DNA of 64,000 bases from Ampelomyces quisqualis. Its lineage: Eukaryota; Ascomycota; Dothideomycetes; Pleosporales; Phaeosphaeriaceae. Location of the stretch: NCBI GenBank assembly GCA_018398575.1, contig JAGTXZ010000009.1, positions 620,001-684,000 on the forward strand, in the 5' to 3' direction. The notes beneath the pieces were generated by a model. That model did not search any database. It was not told the DNA's origin and worked only from the letters and a program-made list of their open reading frames with translations. Each line of letters begins with the position of its first letter. The stretch's first letter is position 1. The position numbers and the translations under genes were made by a program. Shown here piece by piece: positions 44,037 through 54,476 of the stretch.

Positions 44037-44510
44037 GTTTTTCAGCTGCTGTCGGGAGACATGGCGTGGTGGCGGTCGCGGCATGCGGGAGACGGTGAGG
44101 CATGATGTGCATTTTCATGAGCATTCGTGGGCGACCCTAGGCATTCAAAAATTCAAGACCTGGAATTCGGGTGAATTAGTCCAATGGCTGGCACGGTGCA
44201 ATTCGGATGGAATGGTTCACTTCGGCTCTCGCATGCGTCCACATGTAGCAAGAGAGTCAAATCAACACTCATGAAACCACCAAATCGCAATTAGAACTGC
44301 CAAAATGATACCCTGTAATGACCACCAGCACCGAACTATGCGACATTGCATGTGAAGGCCCTCCAATGGTGATAATCGTCATGCGCAGCTCCCTCCACAG
44401 AGGTCTCGCTAAAGCTGAAGCGCCCACCACTAAATTCAGCCTTGGCATTCCAACCCAAACTTACCGCACTGTAGCGCCACGACCTCGAACAGTCCACAAC
44501 GTCCGTCAAA
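44037..44510. other. Intergenic between RPL14 and EGD2
   Basis: About 475 bp between two same-strand genes. It holds the RPL14 3' end and the EGD2 promoter. No gene is seen. Confidence 0.6.
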
Positions 44511-45284
44511 ATGGCCAACCCACGCATTGAAGAGCTGCCTGATGAGCCCGAGAAGAAGAACGCCCAGGTCGAGGAGGAAGAATCTAGCGACGAGTCCGAG
44601 GGCGAGGAGGGCGAGGCCAACATCCCCGCAGGCGCCTCGGTCGCTGTTCACTCTCGCAACGAGAAGAAGGCTCGCAAGGCCATTGCCAAGCTCGGGTTGA
44701 AGCACATTGATGGCATTACCCGCGTCACGCTGCGCCGACCGAAGAACGTGAGTGCATGACGAACAATTGGTGGAGGGGTGCGGGCATGCATAGCGGCCGC
44801 ATATTGAGAAAACAATGGACAGACCCAACTAACAATTGTCTAGATCCTCTTCGTGATCAACCAGCCTGATGTATACAAGTCCCCCTCAAGCAACACCTGG
44901 ATGTAAGCTCGACTCATCCAACTTACAATCACACGTAACACCTTCTGACCCCGCACCAGCATCTTCGGTGAGGCCAAAATTGAAGACTTGAACTCTCAAG
45001 CCCAGGCTTCCGCTGCCCAGCAGCTCGCTCAAGCCGAGGCCGCCTCCCACGACCATTCTGGCCACGACCACGACCATGACCATAAGGGCAAGGGCAAGGC
45101 CGTCGAGGACACCAAGGACGAGGACGAGGACGAGGATGAGGAGGAGGTTGATGACTCTGGTCTCGAAGCCAAGGATATTGAGCTTGTCATGCAACAAGCC
45201 AGCGTTTCACGGAACAAGGCTGTCAAGGCGCTCAAGGAGAACGAGAATGACATCGTCAACTCCATCATGTCTCTGTCATCATAG
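44511..45284 (+). CDS. egd2: Nascent polypeptide-associated complex subunit alpha
   Basis: Alpha subunit of NAC, which binds nascent chains at the ribosome exit with the beta subunit. Exons 44511-44747, 44844-44902 and 44960-45284. The acidic N-terminus is followed by the NAC domain: SRNEKKARKAIAKLGLKHID, GITRVTLRRPKN, then ILFVINQPDVYKSPSSNTW and IIFGEAKIEDLNSQAQ. A His/Asp-rich linker (HDHSGHDHDHDHK) and an acidic run lead to a C-terminal UBA domain (EAKDIELVMQQASVSRNKAV). Normal length, no defects. The His/Asp run could bind metal, but no function is implied. Confidence 0.96.
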
Positions 45285-45666
45285 TCACGTACAGGAGGGA
45301 GAAAAGATGGCTATTTGAGCCTTGCAGAGAACTACATTCTCGCTTGCTCGTGTAAAAGAGACACAAAATGAACTATCAGAGATCATATGCCAAAGTTGAT
45401 CCCGCACCCAACAGTATGATTATGCGAAACTGTGTTAAGTTTCCCCAATAGCGTTCACACGGCGCGATTGATATCATCAAAGAGATCGTCGTCATGCTGT
45501 CATTTGCAGCGCTTAATGGGTGCATCAAATAGACCTCAGTAAGATTTGTCGAGTGATTTTATAAGAGCACGTGATTTGTCGGTCTTGGCGCAACAGCGTT
45601 GCCGGATCTCAACTTTCATGCCTAGTGGCCGACACCCATCCCCACAAACCCATTACATCCATCACA
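45285..45666. promoter_or_regulatory. EGD2 3' end and ATP7 promoter, with one CACGTG
   Basis: About 380 bp. A single CACGTG at 45568-45573 lies 94 bp before the ATP7 ATG. No other gene is seen. Confidence 0.45.
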
Positions 45667-46429
45667 ATGGCCGTCGGAGTATGTCATCCCTCCATTCCCA
45701 CATTCTTAGAAGCTCCAAAAAGCTCAATCGCTGCTTCCCTGAAGTCCACATGGCCGCAATGGCTCCCCCGTTTGGAGCTCACCAAAACTAACATGAACCC
45801 TCTTACAGCGCAGCGCCGCCCTTAAGCTCGACTGGACAAAGATTGGCACGCAGCTGGGCCTCAAAGGCAACACTGCTGCTGCCCTTCAATCATTCAAGAA
45901 GCGTAACGACGACGCGCGCCGCAAAGTTACCGTCCTCTCCGAGCAAGCGCAAACTGTCGACTTCCAGCACTACCGCAGCATCCTCAAGAACCAGGCCATC
46001 GTCGACGACATCGAGAAACAATTCAAAGCCTTCAAGCCCCAGACATACGATGTGAGCAGGCAGATTAAGGCGATCGAGGCATTCGAGGCGCAGGCTCTCC
46101 AGAGTGCCGAGGAGACCAAGAGTGTCGTGGACAAGGAATTGAGTGATTTGGAGAAAACCCTGAAGAACATCCAGGACGCCAGGCCGTTCGCAGACTTGAC
46201 TGTGGTGCGTACACTGTGGAGCCGCGAAGAATGGCGATGAATGCTAATGGTTCAAAGGATGAGGTTGCGGCCGCTCAGCCCGACATCGACAAGCGCACCG
46301 AGCAGCTCGTCTCCAAGGGGCGCTGGGCCGTTCCAGGCTACAAGGCAAGTCCACCACACCGTGCTGATGCAAGCCGAGTATCCGCTAACAACCTCATAGG
46401 AGAAATTCGGCGATTTATCAGTCCTCTAA
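45667..46429 (+). CDS. atp7: ATP synthase subunit d, mitochondrial
   Basis: Peripheral-stalk subunit of the mitochondrial F1Fo ATP synthase. Exons 45667-45678 (only 12 nt: MAVG), 45809-46204, 46258-46344 and 46400-46429. The product runs RSAALKLDWTKIGTQLGLKG, VDFQHYRSILKNQAIVDDIE, a long helical region (FEAQALQSAEETKSVVDKEL), DARPFADLTV joined to DEVAAAQPDIDKR, and ends EKFGDLSVL. The last intron starts with GC (AAG then GCAAGT, ending CATAG): a GC-AG intron. Length (about 174 aa) is normal. Nothing suggests a cleavable presequence; subunit d is usually imported without one. Confidence 0.95.
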
Positions 46430-48725
46430 GCGTCCATTTCTTTACAGCCAAGTCATGCCCTCTCTGGGTTGTATTACCACATATTGTGAATAGTTCCCGG
46501 AAATCAAGCAAAGAGTTCGATGTGACCTACGCTGTGGCTCATGCTGCTCTTGGAGAATGGGCATTCCAAGGATACTTTGACTCGTGACAGAGCTTGTGTG
46601 CATTCCATACCTACTGAAACTACAAAATCCAGTTTAAGGGTCTATGTTCGTCCGCCTCGGGCCTTAAGCCGTGGAAGCATCATTTTGTCTTGTTGGCTCT
46701 GAGATAGCCACTTCCTTTTCTACTCGCGGAAACTCCACTTTCCAAACAGTCATCTGGCAGACGCCGCTCTATCACGCCTACCGATTCACCAACACAACAT
46801 CACAATGCCATGCTTAGCTGAACGGTGCTCTGCGCTCGATCGAGACACTCTAAATGTATACCAATTCGCAGTTTAGCCCGTTGATTACAGCGTTTTTGAC
46901 GCCTCCAAGAACCGGAGCCACCCACTTCTGCTCACGCATACCGAACCTCAAATATCACGGAACGAATAGTACGCCATACCGCGGCTCTCGGTATCCAAGA
47001 TGTGGCCTGAAGTATCCACGAAAAAAATTCCACGACTGCGCTTACATCTTCTATTATCGAACTCCTCGACCAATTCAACAACATTATCTCGGTCAAAAGA
47101 TCTTTCCAAACGACTTAATTCATTCGTCCTTCTGGGTCGATACCGACTTCAGCGATTTTAGCAACCCAGCAGCACGTAGTTATCGCGTATCCACCTCGTT
47201 CAAGATGCCTCCCAAAACCACTGCGGTTGTATAGCCACATAGATGAAATTCCTTGGAGGAACAATTGTCGAGTGTACACAGGCCGGAAAAGCCCAAAACA
47301 TCGAAGCTTTGAGGACCCACCAAGTCAACACATTGGTAGAACTTCGGCGCATCGAAAAGGCATTTGCACTTCTCGGTACGTCACATGTGAGCGATTCAAT
47401 TACGGCGGCGTACAAGTATGATTCAACTGAGTGGGAGTGGCTGGGACCAATACGCTACTAGGGTCATATCACCGTTTACGTCGACTCACGTGGTCTGCTT
47501 ACTGAGCTTCTTGGCCTGACAAAGAACTATCCATTCAGTTAAATAGCCCACTAGGATGCCCTCTCTGTGAAGAATACTCAACACTTCCACTTTTTAGTTC
47601 GCACTGCCTGGACGAAGCCAGAAGTCGGGTCTATAGTGATCCCGATTCAAACCGCTCTTGGAACCTAGGCTGACTGGTTCTCAGCAAGGTCCGAGCCGAG
47701 TGCGTTACCCAATTCAACGAATGGATAAATTTGTTTTCACGTTCAGTCAACTCGTTCCATACCATGCTCGATACCGACGATGTGGGGCGGACCCAGGCCC
47801 TCGGCAGTGCAGATATCGCAACTCACGGATGCGTTTGTGACTGAGTGAAATGATGCACTTAGTCAGATGCTGCAGCATTGGAACCAGTCACCGAAAATAT
47901 GAAGGCTGGATAAGGCACAAATTCAGATCTTCGTACGCCGAGAACAGTGCTGCGCGGGGCAAGTGCCGACGATGAGGCCGTTCTTTCTCCCATCTTATTG
48001 TGGTCATTTCTACTTTTCCCCTCGTTGTTCAAGTCTGGATTTTGCTGGGGAACCTTCAGCCCTTTTGATGTTTTCTCAGTAGCCTCTCATCTCTCGTTTT
48101 TCTTTCCGGTTCCTTCTGCTTGAGTAAGCATGCCGGGCAGACGCGGCAGCTCTTCAAGTAGCTTCACCCATCAATTCTCATATACTGCCGCGTTCAAACT
48201 TCTCTTCCTTACCCCTTGCTCTTCTTTCATTGTCTCTTCCCCTCACTCGATTTTCATAAGTTTTCTAGTCCTCTCGCTGATGTGCAGCCATCCTTGGGCG
48301 TTTGTCTAGCCCAAATGCCTGACAATGAGGTCAACTTAGTGCCCAGGAACCGCACTTGTCAGGTGACTGATCATGGGCCCCAGTCTTTAAGTCGGGGACA
48401 ATCGAAATGTGTGGAGTCCTTGGCCACGACTCTACTGAGGTCAAAATCCGCCAAGCTATGTAAAGCCTTCCTGGAAAGGCCAAACTTGTTGGGCTCCGAT
48501 CTCACAGCCAACACTCGTTGGCTATTGGACTATGGCGAGGACGATCTCATCCATAGCATGATAGCGCAAGGCTGAAGGTCATAGCAAGCATGGTAAGTCG
48601 AATCGAGATGCTTCCTCGAGACGACGCAGCGCTGGGCAGTGGCTTGCCTTTCACTTCCATCCCTTTCGGTCGAGCACTGTAAACTTGTTAGCATCTCACC
48701 AACGGCAATGCAATCGATTCAAAAC
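46430..48725. other. Intergenic, no supported gene
   Basis: About 2.3 kb. A plus frame at 46854-47234 (126 codons) ends MPPKTTAVV, and a 72-codon frame follows at 47243. The pair is suggestive of a leader and a start, but the joint lacks usable splice sites and no family is recognised. A CT-rich stretch lies at 48060-48250. No repeat or RNA gene is seen. Confidence 0.45.
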
Positions 48726-49680
48726 TTACACGACATCCGTCATGTCAAAGTAGGCAAACCCGACTCTTTCGCCATCCTGCAAGTTCTCGTTCGTAAGTAC
48801 CGTAGGTTCGCTCGGAAAGTCCATGATCGGAATGTTTGGATAAAAGCCTTTCTCGCGCATCACGTAGCGCGACTGGGCGTATAAAGCGTAATTTTCGGTG
48901 TTGTTCGTGGCGTCGTACGGCATCTGGGTCGACAGCACGGCAAGCAGCTTCGCTCGCGTAACGCCATATGTGTACTTGAGTGGGGTGATATCTTTTGGTC
49001 CGCTGTTATCTGGTCGTTCATTCAGCATACCTGCCAGGACTGATGTGTTCATCGCACCCTCGGATCGTGTCACGATCCACTCGGTTGGGGAGTCCGGTGG
49101 AGCTGGCCTGGCCTTTGCTACCACTGCTTTCCCAATCGCAGAAAAATCCATGACCATGCGTGCCCATAAGGTCGCGCGAGTGTAATACTCCGTCAATATC
49201 TCCTTCTCCGTTTGGTCTTGAGATTGCCGATCTACTCTCCTGTCTAGTGAGTCTAGGCGAAAGTAATTGCTGCAGAACACGACATGTGGTTCGTCGCCAA
49301 TGTTGTATGCGGTATGACTGCCCTCTCTTTTGTTTCCTAGTCCACAAATGCCCAAGGGATCGTCGCAGCGTATGTGTATATCCGCGTTTTGGGGCCTTCA
49401 GTTCCCTGTAGCTTCGCATAATTGGCAGCACGCTGGATGTTTTCTGCTATTATGTCGGTGTAGTTCCGTACCGTTGAAAGGTTGCCGAAGAGTTCCATCG
49501 CAGACTGGCCAGTTGTCTCGTATGGTACGGCGGCTTGGAAGATCGTGGCCATCTCTGTGAAGCCATCTCGGATCTGATTCAGCTCATCATAGTCACAATC
49601 CTCCTCGCAAGTCAACGAAGTCGCAAGTTCAGCTTCGGGCGCGTCTTTGCCCTCGCTAATGACTCCATCCGCTTGTGCGA
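48726..49680 (-). pseudogene. Secreted zincin-like (metalloprotease-fold) protein, apparent frameshift
   Basis: Resembles the fungal secreted family with the pattern CDxxCxDYDxL...LRCDDPxGxC...HELLH. Upstream part: LTCEEDCDYDELNQIRDGFT, then IAENIQRAANYAKLQGTEGP. Downstream part in another frame: ADIHIRCDDPLGICGLGNKR, then SHTAYNIGDEPHVVFCSNYF. The two join only if one base is added or removed in the run TTTTGGGG at 49387-49394 (CCCCAAAA on the coding strand); no intron fits. Where the family has its HExxH zinc motif, this copy reads TRATLWARMVMDFS, so the catalytic His residues look absent. The N-terminus is not resolved: the frame opens with LCVAQADG, which looks like the end of a signal peptide, but the ATG was not found; an upstream exon is likely. 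Either a decaying gene or an assembly error in a homopolymer. Confidence 0.6.
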
Positions 49681-50810
49681 CACAAAGAGCGAGGGGAAAT
49701 TATACGGCGATTCTGGTGATCGATAGAAGAGGGTGCAGGGTAGGCACTGCTACAGCAGATGGGCAATCATAAAGTCTACTGATAATGTAAGTATCGTACG
49801 GCGCGTTAGATCGACGAACTCGTGGGCTGGGATGCACTTCAATGTGAGAGTCGATTGTCGGGTATTCGGTTCCCTCTGATCGTTTGTACGCTCGTCAGTA
49901 TCGGAACGACGATACGGTTACTCGTGTTCCACGCAAAGGTCGGCTGTGATGCTCAACACCACATGAGTATTTGATGAACCTTCTAGAGAGGCATGAAGGA
50001 CATTAAGAAGTCAAGCATGAGTTGCAGTGTTCTCAAGCCAATATTGACGCCATGCTCAGACGGCTTGGTACTCAGCGTCTTGACGAAGTCGTCCGACGCG
50101 AATTTTCATCGCCATGATAAACTTTAGCTACTGATGAAGAGTCTTGTGTTCAGATTTTGCATGCTGCGTTCTACACAGTAGCCTCTGGACGCGTGCTCAC
50201 TTATCATCTTGACAGTCAACAGCTCTTACAGACTCTTAAAGGCGATTCCACAAGATCTTGGAATGCCGATATTCTTGCATCCGCGCATGAAACCGTTTAT
50301 GCATCGTGAAGCTTGTCCATGCGCGTTCAAAGCGGCCAAATGTGGCAAGCGCCCCGTGGAATCGAAATACGACGGAGGCACCGAGGATGCCAATATTTGT
50401 ACAAACCTCTTTGCTGGAGACTTCAGAGAATGACCTCGAATCAATATCTCCGTCTCCAATTCAGAGACTGCATGAGTCCGAATACGAGATGTATTGGCCA
50501 TTGGTGGTAACTTCAATATTATCTCCTGAAGACTCACAAGCCGTAAGCCTCGAGTGGGGCCCCGCCTTACTAGTGAATGCCTCCTGACGTCGCCCTCTTC
50601 AGTCTTGGGTATTGGCTTTCGGTCGATGCCATGATGCGTTTGGCATTTGGAAGCATGGGCGGTCAAGGCCAGATGCCGGGTACGGGCCAGACATGGCTGA
50701 TTAGGTATAAAGTCGAGGAAGTAGGGCTTTTCTACTGGAAAAATTCTCGATAACAGTACAACAATATATCTCAATACCTTGGTCTCTAATAAATATTAAC
50801 GTCCTTCAAA
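49681..50810. other. Intergenic, no supported gene
   Basis: About 1.1 kb. A minus frame of 182 codons (50774-50226) has no domain and no coding-like composition. The stretch just before 50811 (AATAAATATTAACGTCC) is A/T-rich and leads directly to the start of the secreted-protein gene. Confidence 0.5.
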
Positions 50811-51323
50811 ATGCATCTCATCACATCTCTTCTGGCTCTCCTACATATGGCCTACGCTCAATTCAACGGTACAAATGGTATTGGCAGCACTCCTTCGCAA
50901 CGAAACTACGTATCCTCGGAACGAGCTCTCAAAATCATCACTTCCGCCATGGCAAACGCCACCGCACTCAAAATTCACCAGAACATCGCCGTCGTCGATC
51001 CCTCAGGCATGCTCGTTGCTTTTCACCGCATGGACAACGCCTACCTTGGCTCAATCGACCTATCACAGAAGAAGGCGAGGACCGTCGTGCTGTTCAATGG
51101 TTTGAGCTCAGGTGACCTATATGCTGCAGTTCAGCCCGGTGCGCCACTCTATGGCGCTGATAACTCAAATGGAGGTTTGGTGGTTTTTGGCGGCGGACTT
51201 CCAATCTACCTGGGTGGCAAGCTAATTGGTGGTGTGGGTGTTAGTGGTGGTAGCGTGCCCCAGGACATACAAGTTGCACAGGCTGGCGTTTTGGGCGTGG
51301 GCGCATCATTTTCGCAGCCATGA
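50811..51323 (+). CDS. Secreted GlcG/HbpS-like protein (haem-degrading-family fold)
   Basis: A 170-residue single-exon protein. Signal peptide MHLITSLLALLHMAYAQ. The mature part follows the Pfam Haem_degrading (GlcG/HbpS) pattern: LKIITSAMANATALKIHQNI, AVVDPSGMLVAFHRMDNAYL, KARTVVLFNGLS, then VVFGGGLPIYLGGKLIGGVG and VSGGSVPQDIQVAQAG. In bacteria, HbpS binds haem and acts with a sensor kinase; fungal secreted relatives have no established role. Length fits a single domain. No haem-ligand residue could be assigned safely. Confidence 0.82.
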   Translation: MHLITSLLALLHMAYAQFNGTNGIGSTPSQRNYVSSERALKIITSAMANATALKIHQNIAVVDPSGMLVAFHRMDNAYLGSIDLSQKKARTVVLFNGLSSGDLYAAVQPGAPLYGADNSNGGLVVFGGGLPIYLGGKLIGGVGVSGGSVPQDIQVAQAGVLGVGASFSQP

Positions 51324-51449
51324 TGACCTAGCATCGATGGATGCAGGAGGTTGAACCATTTCGAGCCTTCAGATACTTGGTTTGGAGTTTATTCAAATGC
51401 ATCATGTTCATCTAGTTGTGTCTCTGGTAACGAGAAATATGACGACACG

Positions 51450-52397
51450 TTACATCTTCTCAAACGTCGCAGCTCTCTCCATGGCTTCCACGGCGTCCTT
51501 TGCCACGACCTTTGTCGTCTCGTTGATCTTGTCCGTCAATCCAATTTCCGCAAACCTCTCACTCCAAAAGTGCCACCTTGACTGACTGAACTCGGCCTTG
51601 CCTGTCCACAAAGCCCCACCTCTTCCGGGGTTGCCTTGCTTCTTATCCTTGGGAGTAAGATCCTTTTCCTTGGAAAACAAGACTGTTTGTGCACCGAATG
51701 CCCAAGTAGCGGCTGCAGGAACATAGGTGTCGTACTTTTGGAGTGCAGTAGACTGCTCGTCATCTTCGTGAGGGATTTCAAGTGCTTGGCGCATTGCCCA
51801 TATTGCGAAGAGAGAGTTGTCTGCAATTTCCTTGCCTGTCAGAAGCGCGAAGAAGAAGTTCAAGTTTGCCCATGCTGTACTCTCGAGGTCGAAGGACAAG
51901 CCTGGTGTGGGCTGATCGTTGTAAGCTTCGCGAGACGCCATGAGAAAGTCTGTCAGAGAACTGTAGAGGTAGTTGTATTTCTCATTGCCCGGTATAGAAT
52001 GCTCTTTCAATTGAAGGACGATGTCGGCGAGGGATTTATGGGCATCGATATCTCGGTAGTGGGTTCTCCGTGCCGAATGTATAATGCTGTACCACAGGTC
52101 CATGAAGTCCACGTCGTCCAGTCTCTCCGCGGAGATCTTTTCGTCGATAGGAGTGACGAGTTTCATGGTAGCCTCCTCGAGCTTGATCCGTTCGGCCAAA
52201 CAGTCCTGTATGATTGGATATATTGAACTGTTGTCATGTGGCCCAAACCAGCCCCGGACCTTCGTGATCGCATCAATCTTGGCGGCATCATCCTGATCTC
52301 CGGCAATAATATCGCGCACTGTTTTGTTTTGTTCCTGCGGACAATTGTCAGCGGATTCAAAAAGCTGTGGTGCGGATCATACTTTGACTCGAAGCAT
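51450..52397 (-). CDS. DUF3632-family protein
   Basis: Fungal protein of unknown function, probably cytosolic. Exon 1 52397-52383 encodes MLRVK and exon 2 52334-51450 continues EQNKTVRDIIAG; the intron 52335-52382 starts GTATGA and ends CGCAG. This supplies an ATG that the main frame lacks. The segments LWYSIIHSARRTHYRDIDAH, STAWANLNFFFALLTGKEIA and LFAIWAMRQALE belong to the DUF3632 pattern as I remember it, a helical family common in Pezizomycotina. The C-terminal half has ATWAFGAQTVLFSKEKDLTP and SRWHFWSERFAEIG. No catalytic motif is visible and the neighbours give no hint. Confidence 0.75.
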
Positions 52398-52726
52398 TTT
52401 CGTTGTTACAGTGTAAGTTTGTGGTGTACGGAAGATGTTGCTATGTGAGGCTCGAGCGATGATGTCATAGCTAATGATTTGATGCGGCAAGTGCGACATG
52501 CCAGCCGCACGTGTCGCCAGGTTTCCCTCTAGTGGCACGTCCGCCAATATTCCCACATTCTGAATGTTGCTTGGTGCTCCTTCTGCTACGATGGCTGGGT
52601 GTTAAAACCGCTAAGAACATCAGTGCTACGAAGCCTACCTTGTTTTTTTTTGTCGGGGCAACTCCCAACATGCATTCCTCCAGTTTCAATCGAACAAAAA
52701 CAACCGGAAAAATCTTCCACTGACCG

Positions 52727-53742
52727 TCAAATCTTCAATCCATGCGTCGCAAATGTCCCCTTGACCTTCACGCACAGCTCTCCTTTAATACTTTCAAGTG
52801 TTCCTATGATTTCGGCCGACTGCTTCGAATCCATTCGTTTGGCCAGATCTTTCCTAGGTGATAACCAGCCCAGCCAGCCCTTTGTAGGTTCCGCTTCTGG
52901 CTGTTGCGGAGGTTCGCTTTGCGATAAGTCCGGCTGCGAGAACGAGGCGCGGAGGATGTAGAAATCGAGGCTGTATGTAGGTTTTGCGTACGTTATACTC
53001 AGCGAAGTCGGGCGGTGAACTGGTTCTGCGCATCGTACACATCAGCATTGCAGACTGCACAGTCGAATGACAGAAGAGCGAAAATTTGTGCGACATATTT
53101 ATTTGCATACATACCTACAGTACCAGTCGGTCCCCTTACCATTCGCGCCATGGTCTCCTCGAACACGGTCGCAATAGCCCCTCCATGTGCCACGCCTGGC
53201 CATCCTGCCAGACCGCCTCCCATCCACACTACTGCAACCATTTCTTTCGTTTCTGCGTTCCAGAATGCTCTTTGTACACCGAGTCCTCTTGTGCCGCTTA
53301 ACGAGCCCAGTATGCCCCGCCGACCTTCTGCTTCTTGCTCCTCTGCGAAGTCGACATCCACTTCTACCCAGCCCTTCACCTTGAATTTATCACCTGGTCC
53401 TAATCCTGACATAGGTTTATCAGAGTGCAAATTGAAGCTTTGCTTCCGCAGCGATTGCACAATGTCCAACCTGTCGATATCCTGGCCTAGGGATTGCAAT
53501 ATGAGTCTGTCTTCTGGCGATCCGGGACTGGGTAATCCGAGAGGAGCTGCAAATTGTCGCGCACCGAGGCCGGTCGTTATCCCGAGGGCGAGGATGCCAG
53601 CGTACCAGAGATACGACCAGCGAATGCGGGATTGGAGGGGCAGGTCGAAATGCGATGAAAGGCCGCACGGTCGTTGAGCGGCACGGCCTTTGTAATACTG
53701 CGTGAAACGCGGTGGGCGAATCATCATCCGTAATCGTGACAT
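52727..53742 (-). CDS. Hot-dog-fold thioesterase-like protein, membrane anchored
   Basis: Exons 53742-53115 and 53025-52727, with intron 53026-53114 (GTATGT...GCGCAG) joining PTGTV to EPVHRPTSLSITYAKPTYSL. An N-terminal basic segment and one hydrophobic helix (YLWYAGILALGITTGLG, about residues 45-60) suggest a membrane-anchored or mitochondrial protein. The C-terminal half has the PaaI/THEM4-type hot-dog core: GVAHGGAIATVFEETMARMV, with the HGG helix start and an acidic Glu at the usual catalytic place. In the family this fold hydrolyses acyl-CoA thioesters; the substrate here is unknown. An in-frame ATG at 53775 would add 11 residues; the ATG at 53742 is equally possible. Confidence 0.78.
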
Positions 53743-53987
53743 GATCAATGTGTGATACGCTGTTCGAGACAGCAATGCAGAAGACAGGACGAAATTGGCG
53801 CGGAATTGGCACGGGGGCTTGAAAGCTCATTTGGCCGAGGTTCAGAGACTAGCGGCTTACCTAAAAGTACACCTCAATCACTCTATGATCTACATGTCAC
53901 CTACAAAGCGCGCGACTCAAACGGTCATCTTGCATTATCATCTCATGTAACTCCATTGATAAGTGTTGGTTGTTGTAGTTTTCACTC

Positions 53988-54476
53988 CTATTCCCGATTG
54001 TTCACATGCGTGATATCGAGATCTTCTATCTTTACACCGGCAAACATGCGAACCTTACAACGATCGTGTATTAGCTTGGATGCGACGAGCAATACCTTGG
54101 TTGGTGCATAACTTACATTAACACCCAACAAGTCTGGTGGCGCTTCTCCAAAGTCTCTCATCCGTGGATCAAAGTACACACTACTCCCACATTGAACACA
54201 GAACTTGTGTAGGACCCGCTCCTTCCCAAAGGAATAGTCCTTTAGTGCTTCCTCACCGCTCTTCATGTGTAGCTGCGACCTCTCTGGGTATACCAACAAG
54301 TAGCCGTTGCGACTACAAATGCTGCAGTTGCACGACACAACTTTGCATTCGGGCAATGGAGGAGAGAGTATTACGCGGTATTGCACTGTTCCGCAATGAC
54401 AGCTTGCAGTGTATGTCTCGCAGTGAGTTGGGTCGAATTCTGGAAGAGATTTTTCCTGTTGATCGGAGTCGGGCAT
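53988..54476 (-). CDS. GFA/CENP-V-domain protein (glutathione-dependent formaldehyde-activating type)
   Basis: Small zinc-binding protein: SCHCGTVQYRV, CNCSICSRNG and FCVQCGSSVYFDP give the Cys pairs of the GFA domain. Exons 54476-54117 and 54053-53988 with a 63-nt intron at 54054-54116 (GTAAGTTA...TGTAAG) give about 141 residues, ending VRMFAGVKIEDLDITHVNN. Because the intron is a multiple of three and stop-free, the continuous frame also reads through (162 residues). Bacterial members (Gfa) help glutathione react with formaldehyde, but many fungal members are of unknown substrate. No neighbours point to formaldehyde metabolism. Confidence 0.8.
   Translation of the reverse strand: MPDSDQQEKSLPEFDPTHCETYTASCHCGTVQYRVILSPPLPECKVVSCNCSICSRNGYLLVYPERSQLHMKSGEEALKDYSFGKERVLHKFCVQCGSSVYFDPRMRDFGEAPPDLLGVNVSYAPTKVLLVASKLIHDRCKVRMFAGVKIEDLDITHVNNRE

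Noticed and set aside
46854..47461. Two consecutive plus frames that might be a spliced gene
   Set aside because: No splice sites join them sensibly and neither shows a known family.
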